Positions 10,928 through 24,800 are shown, numbered from the stretch's first letter. The stretch: 64,000 nucleotides of DNA from Phascolomyces articulosus (GCA_025677815.1 JAIXMP010000065.1:62001-126000); one strand, 5' to 3'. Notes: generated by a model from the letters alone, not told the origin. A program made the numbers and translations.

Positions 10928-12343
10928 ATGAATAAACAGTTTACACTATTTCGATCGATAGCAACGATTCGATCGTCATGGGTAAATCTTCCAAAACATC
11001 GTTTTTTGGCAACCACTGCTTCAGCAACACCTTCGTCCGGATGGAAAACACAAAAACAACAACCACCAACAAAAAATTCGAACCAATCGAAGAAACAAGA
11101 ATCGAAATCAAAACAACCATTATTGAATATTGATTCCCCAGCAGCCAAAGCTCATAAACACTTGTATACCATTCCCCATGATACTCATATAGCGGCTCAA
11201 CGTGTGGCACGTATTGCCAAAGTGGCTTCTATCGAAGATGCATTAGAATATTTGAAATGTTTACGCATTGGTTTACAATCGACCGCGGCATGGAATACTA
11301 TTATGCAGCTGTATGGAAAAGCAGGCAAACCGTCACAAGCAGAAAAATGTTTTTCTCAGGTATGCATTTTATGCAAAAAGGGGGAAGGGTAGGGAAGTCA
11401 AGGGAGTTTTTTTTTTCAAAAAAAAAAAAGATGAAGGCTTAATGTGTATTATTTATTTTAGATGAGAAAACGAAATATTCCACCCAACGAACAAACATTT
11501 ACCGTCTTAATATCAGCATGGGGTCGCTCTTCCTCTCCTATGGCTGTTCGTAATGCAGATTATGTCATAGAACGGATGGCTCGTTATGATATTCAACCCA
11601 GTATCATTCATTACAATACACTCTTATTAGCCTATCAAAAGACACAAACACCGATTGACCAAGTATTCTCAACGTTACCTTGTTCCCCGAATGAAGTGAC
11701 TTATAGTATTGCATTTCAATGTGCCGATAAAGTCGATTTTGTAAAACAACTTTGGAATGAAATACAAACAAAAGTATCCCACTCTTCTACTACTACGACG
11801 AAAAAGAAATCGTCACTGGCTGAAAAAGCACATCAAATTAAACTGACAGAGGAATCTTTGCAAGGAGAATATCAAATGGAGGAAGAAATACCATTGGTAT
11901 TGGATGATCAATTAGTGGTTTCCTTTTTAACCGCATTAATCAGAACAGCAGTCGATGAAGATGATTATCAATTAGGAATTGATACCATTGAACACTTGTA
12001 TGGATTACATGCTCCTTCTTCTCCTACAACCATGAATAGCAGCACCACGCATTGGATCCAAAAACACGCATTATTGAAACCTACGGTATATTCCTTGGAT
12101 ATCATTTTACGATTTTGTGGCCGAGCCCAAAGATACAAACTTGGACGAGAATACTATGATATCGCATTAAAACAGGATCCATCGTTGTTACCCGATCAAA
12201 CTTTATTGAACACTCGGGCTTGGTTAGATGGAGGAAATAATACATCCAAAAGTCATCATCAACATCATACACATAGTTATAAAAAACGCCATGCGTATTC
12301 CCCATCCCCTTCTTCTTATATTAACACAAAATCAAAACACTAA
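10928..12343 (+). CDS. Pentatricopeptide-repeat (PPR) protein, probably mitochondrial
   Basis: Two exons (10928-11359 and 11462-12343, phase 0 join across a 102-bp intron) give 437 residues. The N-terminus is rich in Arg, Ser and Thr with no acidic residue in the first 30, typical of a mitochondrial presequence. A basic, Lys/Gln/Ser-rich linker (residues about 40-70) precedes PPR-like helices: T-A-A-W-N-T-I-M-Q-L-Y-G-K-A-G-K and Q-T-F-T-V-L-I-S-A-W-G-R, then I-I-H-Y-N-T-L-L-L-A-Y. The C-terminus is basic and Ser/His-rich. PPR proteins bind organellar RNA and aid its processing or translation; the specific RNA cannot be told from sequence. The intron falls between two repeats. Confidence 0.8.
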
Positions 12344-12921
12344 AATTAATTTTTTTTATTCTATAAAAATCTCGACCATGTTTTCTATGTTTTAAAAAAC
12401 AAATAAATAACATTAATTCAACAAACATCATACACACACACATATAAAAAAGAAGATTGACTTTTTAGCCAAAAAGCGTAAAAAACAAATGCAAGTTCAA
12501 CATTGAGAGATAGAGAGGGATCTTTTTATTAGTTGTTATTAGAGTTTCGTCGTAAAATGATGTGATTAATATATATATTTAGAAAGTAAATAAAAGATAA
12601 TGTATAATGTGTTATGTTGTCAATTATCAATGGGATTTTGTATTGTGTGTAGGAAATGAATTTGGGGAACGGTCACTTGTTTGTTGAATTACATAAAACA
12701 AAAGTAAAAAAAAAATACATTGTTTTTTTTTCTAATGTGAAAGTAGGGTGTTAAGTGAGAAAGAGATAAAGTCATATAAAAAGAATGTAATTACTACTAC
12801 GTACTAATAGAAATGAAATTATTATATAAGAAAAAGCAGAACTAAACCATAGATTAAAAAGAAAAATGAACAAATATATAAAGAAATGAAATGTCTAAAA
12901 AAAAAAAATAAAGGAAATGAA
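12344..12921. other. Convergent 3' intergenic region
   Basis: 3' flanks of the PPR gene and of the ERT1-type regulator. AT-rich with poly-A/T runs; no gene seen. Confidence 0.5.
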
Positions 12922-14124
12922 TCATGGCATAGCACCCATGGATGCTGCAGCAGCTGCAGCAGCGACAGCGGCGGCGGCTGCAGCTTCACGTTTTTTTTTA
13001 CCGGAACCACAAGGTCTTCCGCGTTTCTTTCGTTCTGCATCCACACACGTATCTGATTTGTTTAATCGAACACATCTTGAACAAGGACGTTGAACATCAC
13101 AAGCAACATGAGATTGTTTACATGAAACACAAGCTTTTCGTACATATATTTGAGGTCGTTGATCAGCGACATGAGCAGCAAAGGAAGATGATGATGAAGA
13201 TAAAGAAGAAGTAGACGACGAAGAAGCGATGGAAGAAGGACCCATGTGTTGATGATGCTGATGTTGGTGATGGGTCGGTAATACCTGTTGTTGCTGTGGT
13301 GGGTGATGATGGTGATGTCTCATGGACATTGTGTTTGGATCATGAGTAGTGTTTGAACCATGGCTTGTATAATGATCTGTAGGTGGAAAAGGGGGTTGGA
13401 AGGACATGGTGTCACTGCTACTATTTCCGAAAGGATAGAATGACTGTGTTGCTGCTGCAGCTGCTGCAGAGGATGATTGATCGAATGTAGAAGGTGGATG
13501 ATGGTGATGAAAGGAATCATCATTATAAGATAATATACCCGTAGATACATGGCCTAAATTATAAAAATCTGTAGTAGTTGAATGTGATTGGTGTGGATCG
13601 ATGGTTGTATATTGATCTTGTTGTAAATGATGATGATGTTGTGGTAATGGCTGTGCTTGTAAAAAGGAAGCCTGTTGTTGTTGTGTCAGTGGTGGTGGTT
13701 GTTGATGATGATGATGGTGATGATGAAGAGGATGTTGATTTGAGTGATGTGTTAATGTCGTATTTGAAAGTAACGAAGACGGGTCATTCTCTTCATAGGC
13801 TAACTATTGATATAGAATTTGAAAAATTGTTAGGATTCCTATTCTTTATGCCTCCCTCGATAAGGATGAATGATACCTCACCTGATGCGTTGTCGTAGTA
13901 TTCGTAGGATCATTGGTCATATCATGATTGTTGCTTTCCAGAAGCTGCATATATTTCATACTAAGGTCTTGCGAATCCAGCGCAGCCAAAGTTTGATCAT
14001 CAAACACAAATTGTGAGTAACTCATTCCTAAGTCATCTTGTTGTGAAGTAGGCATAGTAGTAAATGTAGGATTATCTGGATAATGATGACGATGTTGTTG
14101 GTGATGATGTTGTTGTTCATACAT
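12922..14124 (-). CDS. ERT1/AcuK-type Zn2Cys6 regulator with C-terminal zinc cluster
   Basis: Two exons (13882-14124 and 12922-13803, minus) join in phase 0 across a 78-bp intron to 374 residues. The start at 14124 (M-Y-E-Q-Q) was preferred to an in-frame ATG at 14193, which would add a Phe-rich stretch resembling a polypyrimidine tract. Residues 1-290 are His/Gln/Ser-rich and look disordered. The zinc cluster (CX2CX6CX5CX2CX8C, residues about 306-334) follows R-P-Q-I-Y-V-R-K-A and precedes K-K-R-G-R-P-C-G; this spacing and context match the ERT1/Rds2/AcuK group, regulators of gluconeogenesis and non-fermentable carbon use in other fungi. The protein ends in a poly-Ala tail. A cluster this close to the C-terminus is unusual, and no PAS-like domain follows as in ERT1. 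Confidence 0.75.
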
Positions 14125-14841
14125 GTTACTTTCTTTCTTCCTTCTACTTTTGAGAGTGCTTGATTTTCTTAAAAAAAAAAAGAAAAAGATCAAAAAGAAG
14201 AGAGAAATTAAAATCTTACTTGATTCAAGATTTATAAATGATTGTACCCACTTTTGTTAGTAAACAATACAAAATCCAAATCGGAGAAACTCGTTTCTAG
14301 TTAAAAATGACAAGCAGTTGTTGTTATTGTTGATGTTGGTTGATATTTGAAAATCTTTTTTTTGACAGCTTGAAATCTATCTCATCATTCTCGGAAAAAA
14401 TAATTAATACAGCCTCATCCGACCATCATCATATTGCAATGTCTATCCATTTTGTTTGTGATGCCCATTGTTTTGGTTTAACAAATAATAGAAAGAGAAA
14501 AAAGCAAAATGGCGCCAAAAATTTATGCGAAAAAAGAGAGATTCATATGTATGGGGTAAAAAAAAAGATCGACAATAAGCGACATGCATATAAAGGCATT
14601 CAAATATATTAAAATAGGCTTCGGAATTGGAATGAGCCGATATAAAATCTTATAACAAAGAGAAGAGTGTTGCTTTGGAAAACGTTATTTCAAGTGAGAA
14701 TGATCCAATGACCTTCAAAATAAAGTGGGAGTTTTACAGAAAAAAAAACTCCCCAAAAAACCTCAGTCTTCCCACACCTGATATCTAACAATACTCTCTC
14801 TCTCTCTCTCTCTTTTTTTTTCCTTTCGTCATGATTTACTC
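14125..14841. other. Divergent promoter region
   Basis: Shared upstream DNA of the ERT1-type regulator (-) and the ATG15-like lipase (+). A (CT)n tract lies at about 14792-14812, close to the lipase start. No gene seen. Confidence 0.5.
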
Positions 14842-14845
14842 ATGA
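14831..14845 (+). promoter_or_regulatory. Four-codon uORF overlapping the lipase start
   Basis: ATG ATT TAC TCA TGA: its stop overlaps the lipase ATG as A-T-G-A (14842-14845). If the transcript includes it, a scanning ribosome would meet this start first, then terminate exactly at the main start. Confidence 0.5.
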
Positions 14846-16501
14846 AGTCAAGTCATTTCATTTTCTTTTTATTCGTGTGGCCTCTATTTTATTTTGGGTA
14901 TAGTTTTGCATTTCATCAATCACAAACCCCATTTCTATCTATCCCTACCCATCGACCTCAATCATTACGTTTAAAAGAACTTTATTATCGTCCGCCCCAA
15001 TCTCGACAAGTATGGCATCATAAAGTTACACCCCAGTCTCCCTGGGCTATTCAACAGCAACAACAACAAGAAGACGTATCGTTTTCGGTGTTGCCAGAAT
15101 TAAGCTTGTTTCCTCGTCCTGTTACTACACCACCACGATTACGTGATCTTTATAATAAAGGTCAATTGATGCGACTTTCAAGGGCAGATACTACGTTATT
15201 TGAATCCAGTTGGGGTTTAGTACCTGATGTATCTCATCGTCCTTCGATCTTGGCATTGGCTATGATGACCAATAATGCGTATACTTCAGTTAATCAAAGT
15301 GATAGTAAGGATTGGTATCCTTTGGGACCTCCATGGAATGTGGTATGTATTATGAATCATGGATCGAATGTGGAATGAATATCATTCAGAGTTCCTCTCT
15401 ATTTTATGGATGAATATTGATATATATTTTCTTTATATTTGGATATAGAATTCATCATTTGGTTGGAGTGAGGATGGTATCCGAGGACATGTTTTCGGAA
15501 ATGAAGATGATTCGTTATTAATAATTAGTATTAAAGGAACCAGTGCTGGATTATGGACAGGTGATCCAACGGGAGAACGCGATAAACAAAATGTAAGTTT
15601 CATTATAATTATTAGTACTATACGAATAAAAAAAAATGTGGATGATTCACACATCTTTTTTTTTCCTATATAAACATTAGGATAATATGTTATTTTCATG
15701 CTGTTGTGCTCGTGTTAGTCGTATGTGGCAACCTGTCTGTGATTGTTATGAAGGTAACTCGTATCGTTGTGAATCTCATTGTCTAGAAAAAGCTCTTTTG
15801 GAACAAGAACTTTATTATGATCATGCATTAGTAAGTAGATTACCTTTTTTAAAAAAATAATGCGATTAGAATGAATAAGGTTTATCCATTCTTCTTTTAA
15901 AAAAAACAGGAAATATTTAAAGAAATCAGTGATCGATATCCAAGTTCCACTATATGGTTAACAGGACATAGTTTGGGAGGCGCTCTCAGTGCCATGGTCG
16001 GCGCTACTTTCGGTGTTCCTACAGTCACCTTTGAAAGTCCAGGCGATCAATTGGCATCGACTCGATTACATTTACCTCGTCCACCAGGAGCTGCTCATAT
16101 GCCTATTTGGCATTTTGGGCATACTGCGGATCCTATTTTTGTGGGTGTTTGTACAGTAAAGTATCTTTTTAACAAATTTCCTTGCGCCAACTATCTATGG
16201 ATAAAATAGACTCATTTTTTTTCTCAATTTCTATAAATTTTAGGGTCCCTTCAGTAGTTGTTGGTATGGAGGATTTGCTTTAGAAACACGATGTCATACA
16301 GGCAAAGTATGTGCTTGGGATACTGTTAATGAGCACGGATGGCGTGTAGATATTCGATCTCATCGTATTGGTGATGTGATTGAAAAAATTATAAAACGAC
16401 CAGATCAATTTCCTTCCATGCCTGATTGTCAACCGGAACCAAAAGAGTGCGTGGATTGTCAATTATGGGATTATTATGATGAAAGAGATCGACTTTACTA
16501 A
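14842..16501 (+). CDS. ATG15: ATG15-like vacuolar/autophagic lipase
   Basis: Five exons (14842-15342, 15449-15592, 15681-15830, 15910-16155, 16244-16501), all joined in phase 0, encode 432 residues. An N-terminal hydrophobic segment (residues 4-25) acts as signal anchor. The class 3 lipase core has F-G-W-x-x-D-G-I-R-G-H-V-F, then a Cys-rich insert (S-C-C-C-A-R-V-S), and the nucleophile elbow T-G-H-S-L-G-G with Ser about residue 286. It continues with G-A-x-F-G-V-P-T-V-x-F-E-S-P-G, all typical of ATG15, the phospholipase that breaks down autophagic bodies and multivesicular-body membranes in the vacuole. The C-terminal Cys-containing region (C-E/D-C-x-x-W) is also family-like. A uORF precedes it. 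Gene identity is firm; vacuolar delivery is inferred from the family. Confidence 0.9.
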
Positions 16502-17220
16502 GCCTAGGAAGCAAGCAAATGATGGTGATTGTTCATCGTATATAGGTCAAGATAAATCCACCCTTTATAGTAAATTTTGTATTTTTATATATATCCTTCA
16601 ACCCAATTTATATATATATATGTAATATAGCACAACCCATTTATAAATTATATATTAACTACTAAATATTAGTTATATAGTAGTAGATCCATCTTCTTCT
16701 TCTTCAATCTCCTCCCTTTTATTATTATTTATTTTATTTATTAAATTATTCATACTATATTTACATATTTATTTATATTTAATTGTCACTTTAGTTTTTT
16801 TTTTATTTACGATAAAACAAGCATATGATAGAAGAGATAATTAGGAGGGAAGGATGATCTTTTTTTGATTAAATGTATATATTACAGGAACGTTAAGTTC
16901 ATATATAACTATTAGTAGGCTCAGTCAATAACAAAAAAGCAAGACTCTTTTTTTTGGCCCCATCCATAATAATAATAAGACTAAAAAATTAAGCGCTTAA
17001 TTTTAAGGTCACGAGCTAAAAAATAAAGGGCTGGTGTCTTACAAAGAAATATCATCGAAAAAAAAGGACTACTTGGTGCTTTTCTGAGATCAAGTCGTAC
17101 AACAACAAAATACTTTTTTTTTGTGTTTCAATTAGATTTTTATTATTATTAAACCTCTTCTCTCTCTTATTTTTTATTTATATATTTCTTACTCCACCTA
17201 TTTCTTCTCCTTTTATTACT
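16502..17220. other. Intergenic region between tandem genes
   Basis: Lipase 3' flank and RabGAP promoter. Very AT-rich with TATATA runs at about 16605-16622 and T-rich sequence just before the next start. No gene seen. Confidence 0.5.
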
Positions 17221-20200
17221 ATGCCTCCTGAACCTACAGCAACAGCAACAGCAACGACACCAGAAACGGCTGAAACAACGTTTCATTCTTCAGGGCCAGT
17301 CAAACATGATTTACATTCTCCTGTCAGTCACCACCCCAACAACAATAATTATGAAGACGAAGACGATTCTTCGTCGGAACATGATTCAGAAGAAGATGGG
17401 GAACGATTTTCATTATGTGATTATGATTTAGACGTAGTGGATGAAGCATTAATGAATCCCAACAATAATGAATATCGAGACCATTTTGGATTTCGCATTC
17501 AAGTGAAAACAGATGATGAAGATGAGAGTAGTGACAGTGAAAGTGATATGTCGAGTGACGACGAAGAAGACAAATCCTCTAAAAATAAAACAACATCTTC
17601 TTCCGGTGGAGGAGGAAGTGATACCGATTATTCAGTCGATACGGCTTTAACGACACCTATTACTACCAAACATCCCAATGTACCTTCTTTACCACCATTA
17701 GAAATTGAACCTCATTCATCAGCACCTACAGTTGCAAGTACAGCACGTCGTGCGCGTGGTAGAGCCGCTACAATTTCGAAACCTAATACTTTTACTTTAC
17801 CTCAACAACAAGATTCACCTGTTCAACTTTCATCTTCTGGAAGTGAAGGAACCACAATGATAGCTACACCAGGAAGAAGACGAAGAGCAACGACGGTATC
17901 ACGACCCCAACCTCCTCCTATACCAACAATACCTCAGGATTACCAAACATCTTCAAATATGACAAAAGGTTTTGAAACGGTGGGTGAAGAGGAAGAAGAA
18001 GAATCACATCATTCAGGTGCCAAAGAAACATCTCAACAACAATCTATTGTTTCCGAACAATATATTAATCTTGCTCAACAACAGCAACATGCATATCTGC
18101 CATCACTTCCGCAGCAACAGTCTAAATCCATTGTAGAAGAAAAAGAAGAAGTGGCTGCTGTCAATAATCAACAACAACAATCTCCTTTTGCTACTACAGT
18201 AGCGGAACCAGCGAAGCCGGCGGCGCATTTACTTATCACCAAAAAGGAAAAAGAGGAGGAACCCGTGATTGATCAACTATCGATTGCTCAACAAGGAGAT
18301 ATGGACGATTATTATCATGCAATGGGTATGGAACAAGAAAATGTATCTACCTATGAACTAGAATCCACTATGATGGAACAACATCAACAATTGACTATAA
18401 CGGAACAACAAGTAAACGACGCCTCTGCTTATCATACACTCTCTAATGAACATACACTTCATGAAAAACAAACCTTAAAGGAAGGTTTAGAAGATATAGT
18501 ATTGACTGAATCACCTACGACGGCTCCTACCACAGAACAATCACCATCCGTAGAACGACACTCCAATGATGAAGAAGAACAACAACGTCAACAACCCAGT
18601 ATTGAATTACAACAAACAAAAGAATTACCACCACTTCCTCCACCCACGACGACGGACTCTCATGGCAGCATTCCAATGGCCATTTCAAAATCAACTACAT
18701 CGGGTTCTTCGATGACCATAAGTAATGGTACTACTAGTGACCATGAATCCATCCGATCCACTACTTCTTCCGAATCCAATACCAATAACAACATCAACAA
18801 TCGTAGTCGTTCAGATAGTGTGGGTGCTAAATCCTATACTTCTTCCTCTTTTAATCCATTCCGACGCGCTGGTTCACCTTCATCAATTCGTACAGGTACT
18901 CGACCAGTAGAACGTCCTTCCACGGCTTATCGAGAACGTCAAAGTAAACGAATGTCTGAATTTTATCGATTCCAATCCCAACCTTCTTCCCCTTCTACAC
19001 CTTTTCAAGGTGTAAACAATCGATTATCGTATGCCAGCGCTTCCAGTTATTATGATATGCTAATGTCCAAATTTGGTCGGTCTTCGGAAGATCATCCTCC
19101 TCCTCTTCCTCGTACTTCTGCTTCCTTGATGCGTGATTCACCTAAACAAACAGCATTAAAGGAAGAAGCGAAGCAGTTTTTGGAAGAGTTGAAGGTGGCT
19201 GATCCAGAACAACAGTATGATTATCGTAAGTTTTCCTTTTTCCTTTCCTTGGCTCATTCACTCATTTTTTTTATATTAACATTCACACATACAACATTGA
19301 TCGTTTATTAGAATTTTGGGAACTGTTTATTCAAGATACAGATGATATGATGCGATCTCAACCTGAATCCGTTAAACACCAAATGATTGCTGGGATGCCT
19401 ACTTCTTTACGTGGGTATATTTGGCAAATCATGTCAAAATCACGTAATAATGGAGAATTGGAATCAGAATATCGTGAATTATTAAAACGTATCAGTCCAC
19501 ATGAAAAATCTATTCAAAGGGATTTGGCAAGAACGTTTCCTACTCATGATTTTTTCAAGGAACGTGATGGTGAAGGACAAGAATCACTTTTTAACGTTAC
19601 TAAAGCGTATAGTCTCTTTGATCAACAAGTTGGATATTGTCAAGGATTACCTTTTATTGTGGGATCTTTGCTACTTCACGTAGGTTTTTTTTTTCATTCG
19701 ATTCAACTAAGAAAGCGAAAGAGAAACACAACATCTTATATCTAATTTATATGCATACTGAATTTTTTGCTCCCCATGTCAAAATAGATGCCTGACGACA
19801 TGGCCTTTTGTGTATTGATCAAATTGATGAGTCAATATGGTTTACGTGGTCAATTCATGCCTCAAATGGAATTATTACATGAACGACTCTATCAATTTGA
19901 ACATATCTTGCAACAAAAATTACCACAAATTCATAGACATCTTGAAGTACAAGGAGTTCAACCCAGTATGTATGCTTCACAATGGTTTTTGACTTTATTT
20001 GCTAGTAAATGCCCACTTCATTTGGCCTTCCGGGTATTTGATATGGTGTTACTGGAAGGAGCTCATGTTGTGTTACGTTTCGCTTTGGCTTTGATGTTCC
20101 GCAATCAGCATACTTTGCTAAACCTGGAATTCGAAGCGTTAGTGGACTTTTTAAACAACGCTGTATTTGATACATACAAGGTTAGTCTTCTGTAATATGG

Positions 20201-20898
20201 AGAAACGCCAAGGAGAGAAAAGAGAAAGGGATCTTCAGTCCAACCCTTTTCATCATAACCCACCCTTGGATTTTCTTTTAAGAAAAAAAATAATTGTTGA
20301 ATTGTGAAACGAATGATAAAAAAAAAGAAATATATCCACTGACTTTAATTACTACTATGATCCCCACACACACACCTTTTTTTAGGACGATGAAAACGGA
20401 TTCGTTCATGATGCTTATAGTATGGACATTCCTACTCGTTTGTTAACTCGTCTTGCCAAACAACATGCCACTGAAGCAGCTCGTGAAGCCAAATCTCAAT
20501 CACAAGAAGAACATTTACGACGTATCAATACTGAACTTTCTAGTCATGTACGACGATTAGAAAAATCCTATCGTAATTTAGAACATGAACATCAAGAAGT
20601 GACCAAACAAGTGATTGATGCCAAAATGAGTGTGGCACGGATGGATGATGAAAATCAACAATTAAGATGGCAACTTTCGCAAGTACGTACTGAATTGGAA
20701 CAGTTAAAGATACAAATGCCTGTGGTAGAAGACGTGCAACGACAGAATAAACATTTGGTACAAAAGAATGGTGAGCTGGAAGGTCAGTTGGAAGATGTTG
20801 AGGCCATTTTGATTAGTCTCAAGATGAAGTATGCAGAAAGTGAAAGTGGCTATGAAGAAATGAAGCAGAAACTTCACAAGGCGGGTATTGTTCCTTAA
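17221..20898 (+). CDS. TBC-domain RabGAP, Gyp5/EVI5-like
   Basis: Four exons (17221-19225, 19312-19679, 19788-20180, 20386-20898) splice in phase to 1092 residues. Residues 1-640 are acidic and Ser/Thr/Gln-rich, probably disordered. The TBC domain spans about 690-900: L-R-G-Y-I-W-Q-I-M, then I-Q-R-D-L-A-R-T with the catalytic Arg finger at about residue 742, then G-Y-C-Q-G-L-P-F-I-V-G with the Gln finger at about 779. S-P-H-E-K-S-I-x-R-D is typical of the Gyp5/Gyl1 group, which acts on Ypt1/Sec4-class Rabs in secretion. The C-terminus (about 925-1090) is a long coiled coil with heptad Leu and many Gln/Glu/Lys, as in Gyp5 and EVI5. Both catalytic residues are present, so it should be an active GAP; the Rab is inference. 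Confidence 0.88.
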
Positions 20899-21825
20899 TA
20901 CTATTATCTATCATTCTTTTTTTTATTTGAAATTGTTTACCCTTTTACTATTATTACTTTATATTCTATATTATTATTTTCCTATATATTTATTTTTATT
21001 TATTTGTACATAAAAAACCCTCAATGAATGATCACCCCACACACCCAACTTGTATGTGTCTGTGTGTGTGTGTGTGTTTTATTCTTATTCACCCCAATAT
21101 ATAAAAAAGAAAAACACGCGATCTCCCAATCCATCAATCCCTTGATTTATTTTTATCATTATTATTTTTTTTTACCACGATCCCATCTATTTTATTATCA
21201 CCTTCTTTGTCAACCTTATCTAAATTATCCCAACTATTCCAAAACAGCAGTTTATTCCTAATCTTGACATAGAACCAAAAATCCTCATGTCCTACATTAA
21301 CGTCTGTTTTTTTTAGTCAACCCTTTGATGAATCCCCCTCATTTCCCAGAACTCGTGTCAAATCTTTTTTTTATTATCGAAATTCTTTTTTGTTCCTTAT
21401 CTTATAAACTCTTTATGTATTAAAAAAAATCTCTTTGCCTATTTCCTTTTTTTTTCTATTTTCCATCATCTTTTTTGGGTGTGAAAAAAAACAACAACAA
21501 TTAAGCTATTTATTTTGTACGACCTTGTTTTTTATTTGTTTGTCATGCATTAATTAAAATGAAGGGTCAAAAAGGGTGTTGTGGGGTATAGAAAATACCA
21601 AGGATGAAATGGGTAATAATGTATGATATGAAAAAAATGAATGAATTTTTTTATAAATTTTATTATTACTAGTATTATTATTATTATTATTATTACAATG
21701 ATTTTTTTTCTCTCTCTTTATATGTATAAATGTCTTAAGCAAAAAAAAAAAAGGGAGGATGATATAAAAAGGCGTATGGGGGGTTGATTTATTATAAATA
21801 CTATTATTATAGGTGATTATTATTA
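20899..21825. other. Convergent 3' intergenic region
   Basis: 3' flanks of the RabGAP gene and the large MHR gene. It contains a (GT)n run at about 21057-21078, many T-runs, and an ATT run near 21675-21695. No gene seen. Confidence 0.5.
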
Positions 21826-24800
21826 TTATACAATAGGGTTTTCGTCAATAAATAAGAATTTGTTCATTTTACGTGGATTAAAATATCGGAATCGTGTTTG
21901 ATTTTTGGATTGTTGAGATGATGATGATGATGCGTTGAATGATTTTGTAGTGGATGGAGGAGCATACATTTGAACAAATGATTGTTGTTGTTGTTGTTGA
22001 GAATCCATCATCATGGTAGAAGAAGAAGATGGAGGAGATGTTGTAGTAGGAGATGACATGAAAGATGAATTAAAACTATTATTGGATGACGATGGAGGAG
22101 TGGATGATGGAGATGATGATAAAGTCGTTGAAAATGATAATACTGAAAGCATCGATCCTGACGGCGTAATTTCATGATGAGATGATTCTTGTTGTTGATG
22201 TGGATGCTGATTATAATTATGATGATGTTGTTGTGAATGATCCATTCGATTGTTACTGTTGGGTACAGGAACAGGTGTTGCATGCGATGTTTGTTGTTGC
22301 TGTTGTAAAGGTGGAGAAGAAGGTGATGCGGATGAAGAAGAAGAGGAAGAAGAGGAAGTGGTTGCGGAAGGTGTTGGTGAAGAGGATGCTTGAAGTTTAC
22401 TATTTAATGCCACAGAAGGTTTCAAATTGGCCAAAAAGTAATCTGGCTTTTCATTTTGACGTGGATACATGTCTTGTTGTGATGTCGATGGATCATTTTT
22501 ATTATTGGCAGGATGTGTATACAATTGATGCCGTCGAATTTCCACCTCAATCCAATCAGCGACTTGCACCCAGTCCTTGTTCTTTTGTTGATGTTCATGA
22601 GTCAATCGAATGACATCCAAACATTTTTGTAATCCATGATGATATTCTTCCTTGTCAATATTATTCAAAATCAATGACGAGCCACAATTACGATAAATAT
22701 CCATGGCATTGGAAATGACTTCGGCCACACGCCACATTTCATCACGATCAAATGCACATCCACACATGGGGACCTTGACACATGTGTTGAGTGCTCGTAA
22801 CAAAACCAACGATCTGGAAAGACAAATATTGAGCGATTCCAAAGAGAAACGACCAGGGTAACGATCATTGACATCAGGAATGAAAGGTTTATGTAAAATG
22901 ATCCGTGTGGCGTTGTATTCAATATTCACACGAACACAGACTAAAAACAATTCTTCGCAACCATATTCGAACCCACTATCGAATTTCAAGTAGGCAGGTA
23001 AAGCTTCATACATGTCAACAATCTTTTGATCATAGGCATTGAGTTGTTCCACGGTCATGTCAGATTCTCGATCACTTAACATACGAATGATATCTGCTTG
23101 AATTTGCCAAAATTGAATACAATAATGATAGGAAATAACGGATAATTCATCATCATCAATATCTTGTTCAAACACCCGAGGAATATCCACAGTCCGGCCC
23201 AACCCGCGGGTTTGTGGAGTATTTTTCGGCGCCCCCGAAGAATACAAGTATAAATCGATCGACCAAGCAAACCACCAAAGACGTGTATCGGCTTCTTTTT
23301 CAAATGATTCATTTTCTGCATCCAAGGCCATACGAGGATAAATTTCCAATTCATGCAACATGGACACGGCCATGCCTAAATAATGATGACGACGACTCAT
23401 TTCGGCACGAATACCCATATAGATTAAACTGAGCACCGCATAACGATCAGGATAATCAAAAGATTGCCCCAAACAATCTCTGGCACGATTGAAAAAGAAT
23501 TCTTCTTGTTCTTGGATTTGATAGGGATCTTGACGGAAATGTTCAAATTGCCCATTGCTGTGATGCATCACCATGTGACGGAAACAATAGGAACATAAAG
23601 CATTGACGATTAAAGTTTCAGTGGGAGATGGATGACTATTGTACCAAGCCATGAATTCTTCTTTAAGCATGATAGGGAAATATCGTATCCAACATGTAAA
23701 ATAAGTATTGATGCAAGCTTCTACAATTTGTTGTAATGTGGTCATTGAACCATGTTTGGAATGTGGGTGAAGGATTTGTCCTAGCCCGGTGGCAGAGGCA
23801 AAGAAATTGACGGGTTTTACACGAGAGTTGGGGTTACGATATAATACGATTCCATTGTTAGTAGAAGTGGTGCTAGTAGGACTATCGGATGTTTCTTCCT
23901 CGTCTATACAGGAAGAAGCATCTTTGGTATCATGAGAATGGTGGGTGGTATGGTGGTGGTTGTGATGGTTATTGTGGTTGTTGGTACTGCAACATAATTT
24001 GCTAAAAGCATCAATCAATACTCGGAAATCAGACACATTGGTGATACGTGCTTCCATATTAATACCAAGATCGGTGTAAGATATATTGAATTTCGAAAAT
24101 ATATCATTAAAGGAAGCAGGTGTTCTTGTTGGTAAGGGTGGTGGCGTAGTTGTAGTGGTTGCTGTTGTGGCTGTGGTAATAGGTGATGCAAGTGTTGTAA
24201 CAGGTGATTTTTCATCCTCTTCTTCATCATCGGTTGTCATCATCACGGTAGTAGGTGCTGGTGTGGTTGTTGTTGCTGTGTTCCAAGGAAGAAGAGTGGC
24301 TGCGGGTGGTGAAGATTCACTATCCACACTACTTCCTGAGGTTTCTAATGGTGTAGGTGGACTACTTGCCACTAAAGAAGGAATACTTTCCAAATGATAA
24401 TAATCTGTATCAATAGCAAGACCTGTTGTATGCTTTTTATGATGATGAACAGGCGGCGTATAACGCCGAGGTGGTTGTAAGAAATTATTATTACTAGGAT
24501 ACATGGGTGAAAAAGCTTCCGCTTTTGTAATATGATTTAATCCCCATGGATGATGATGATGGTGATGATAGTTATTATTCCAAGTAGTAGAAATAGGTGT
24601 GTCTTGTTGAAATCGTTGTTGTTGATCTTGTTGTAACTGATGTTGTTGTTGCAAACACTGTGCTTGTTGTTGCTGCTGCTGTTGTTGTTGATGAAATTGA
24701 TGCTCATGATATTGATGAATTTGTTGTTGATGTTGAAAATCAAAACCAAATTCTTCTTCAGAAAAGGGTGGGGTAAAATAATGTGAATAAGAATGATGAT

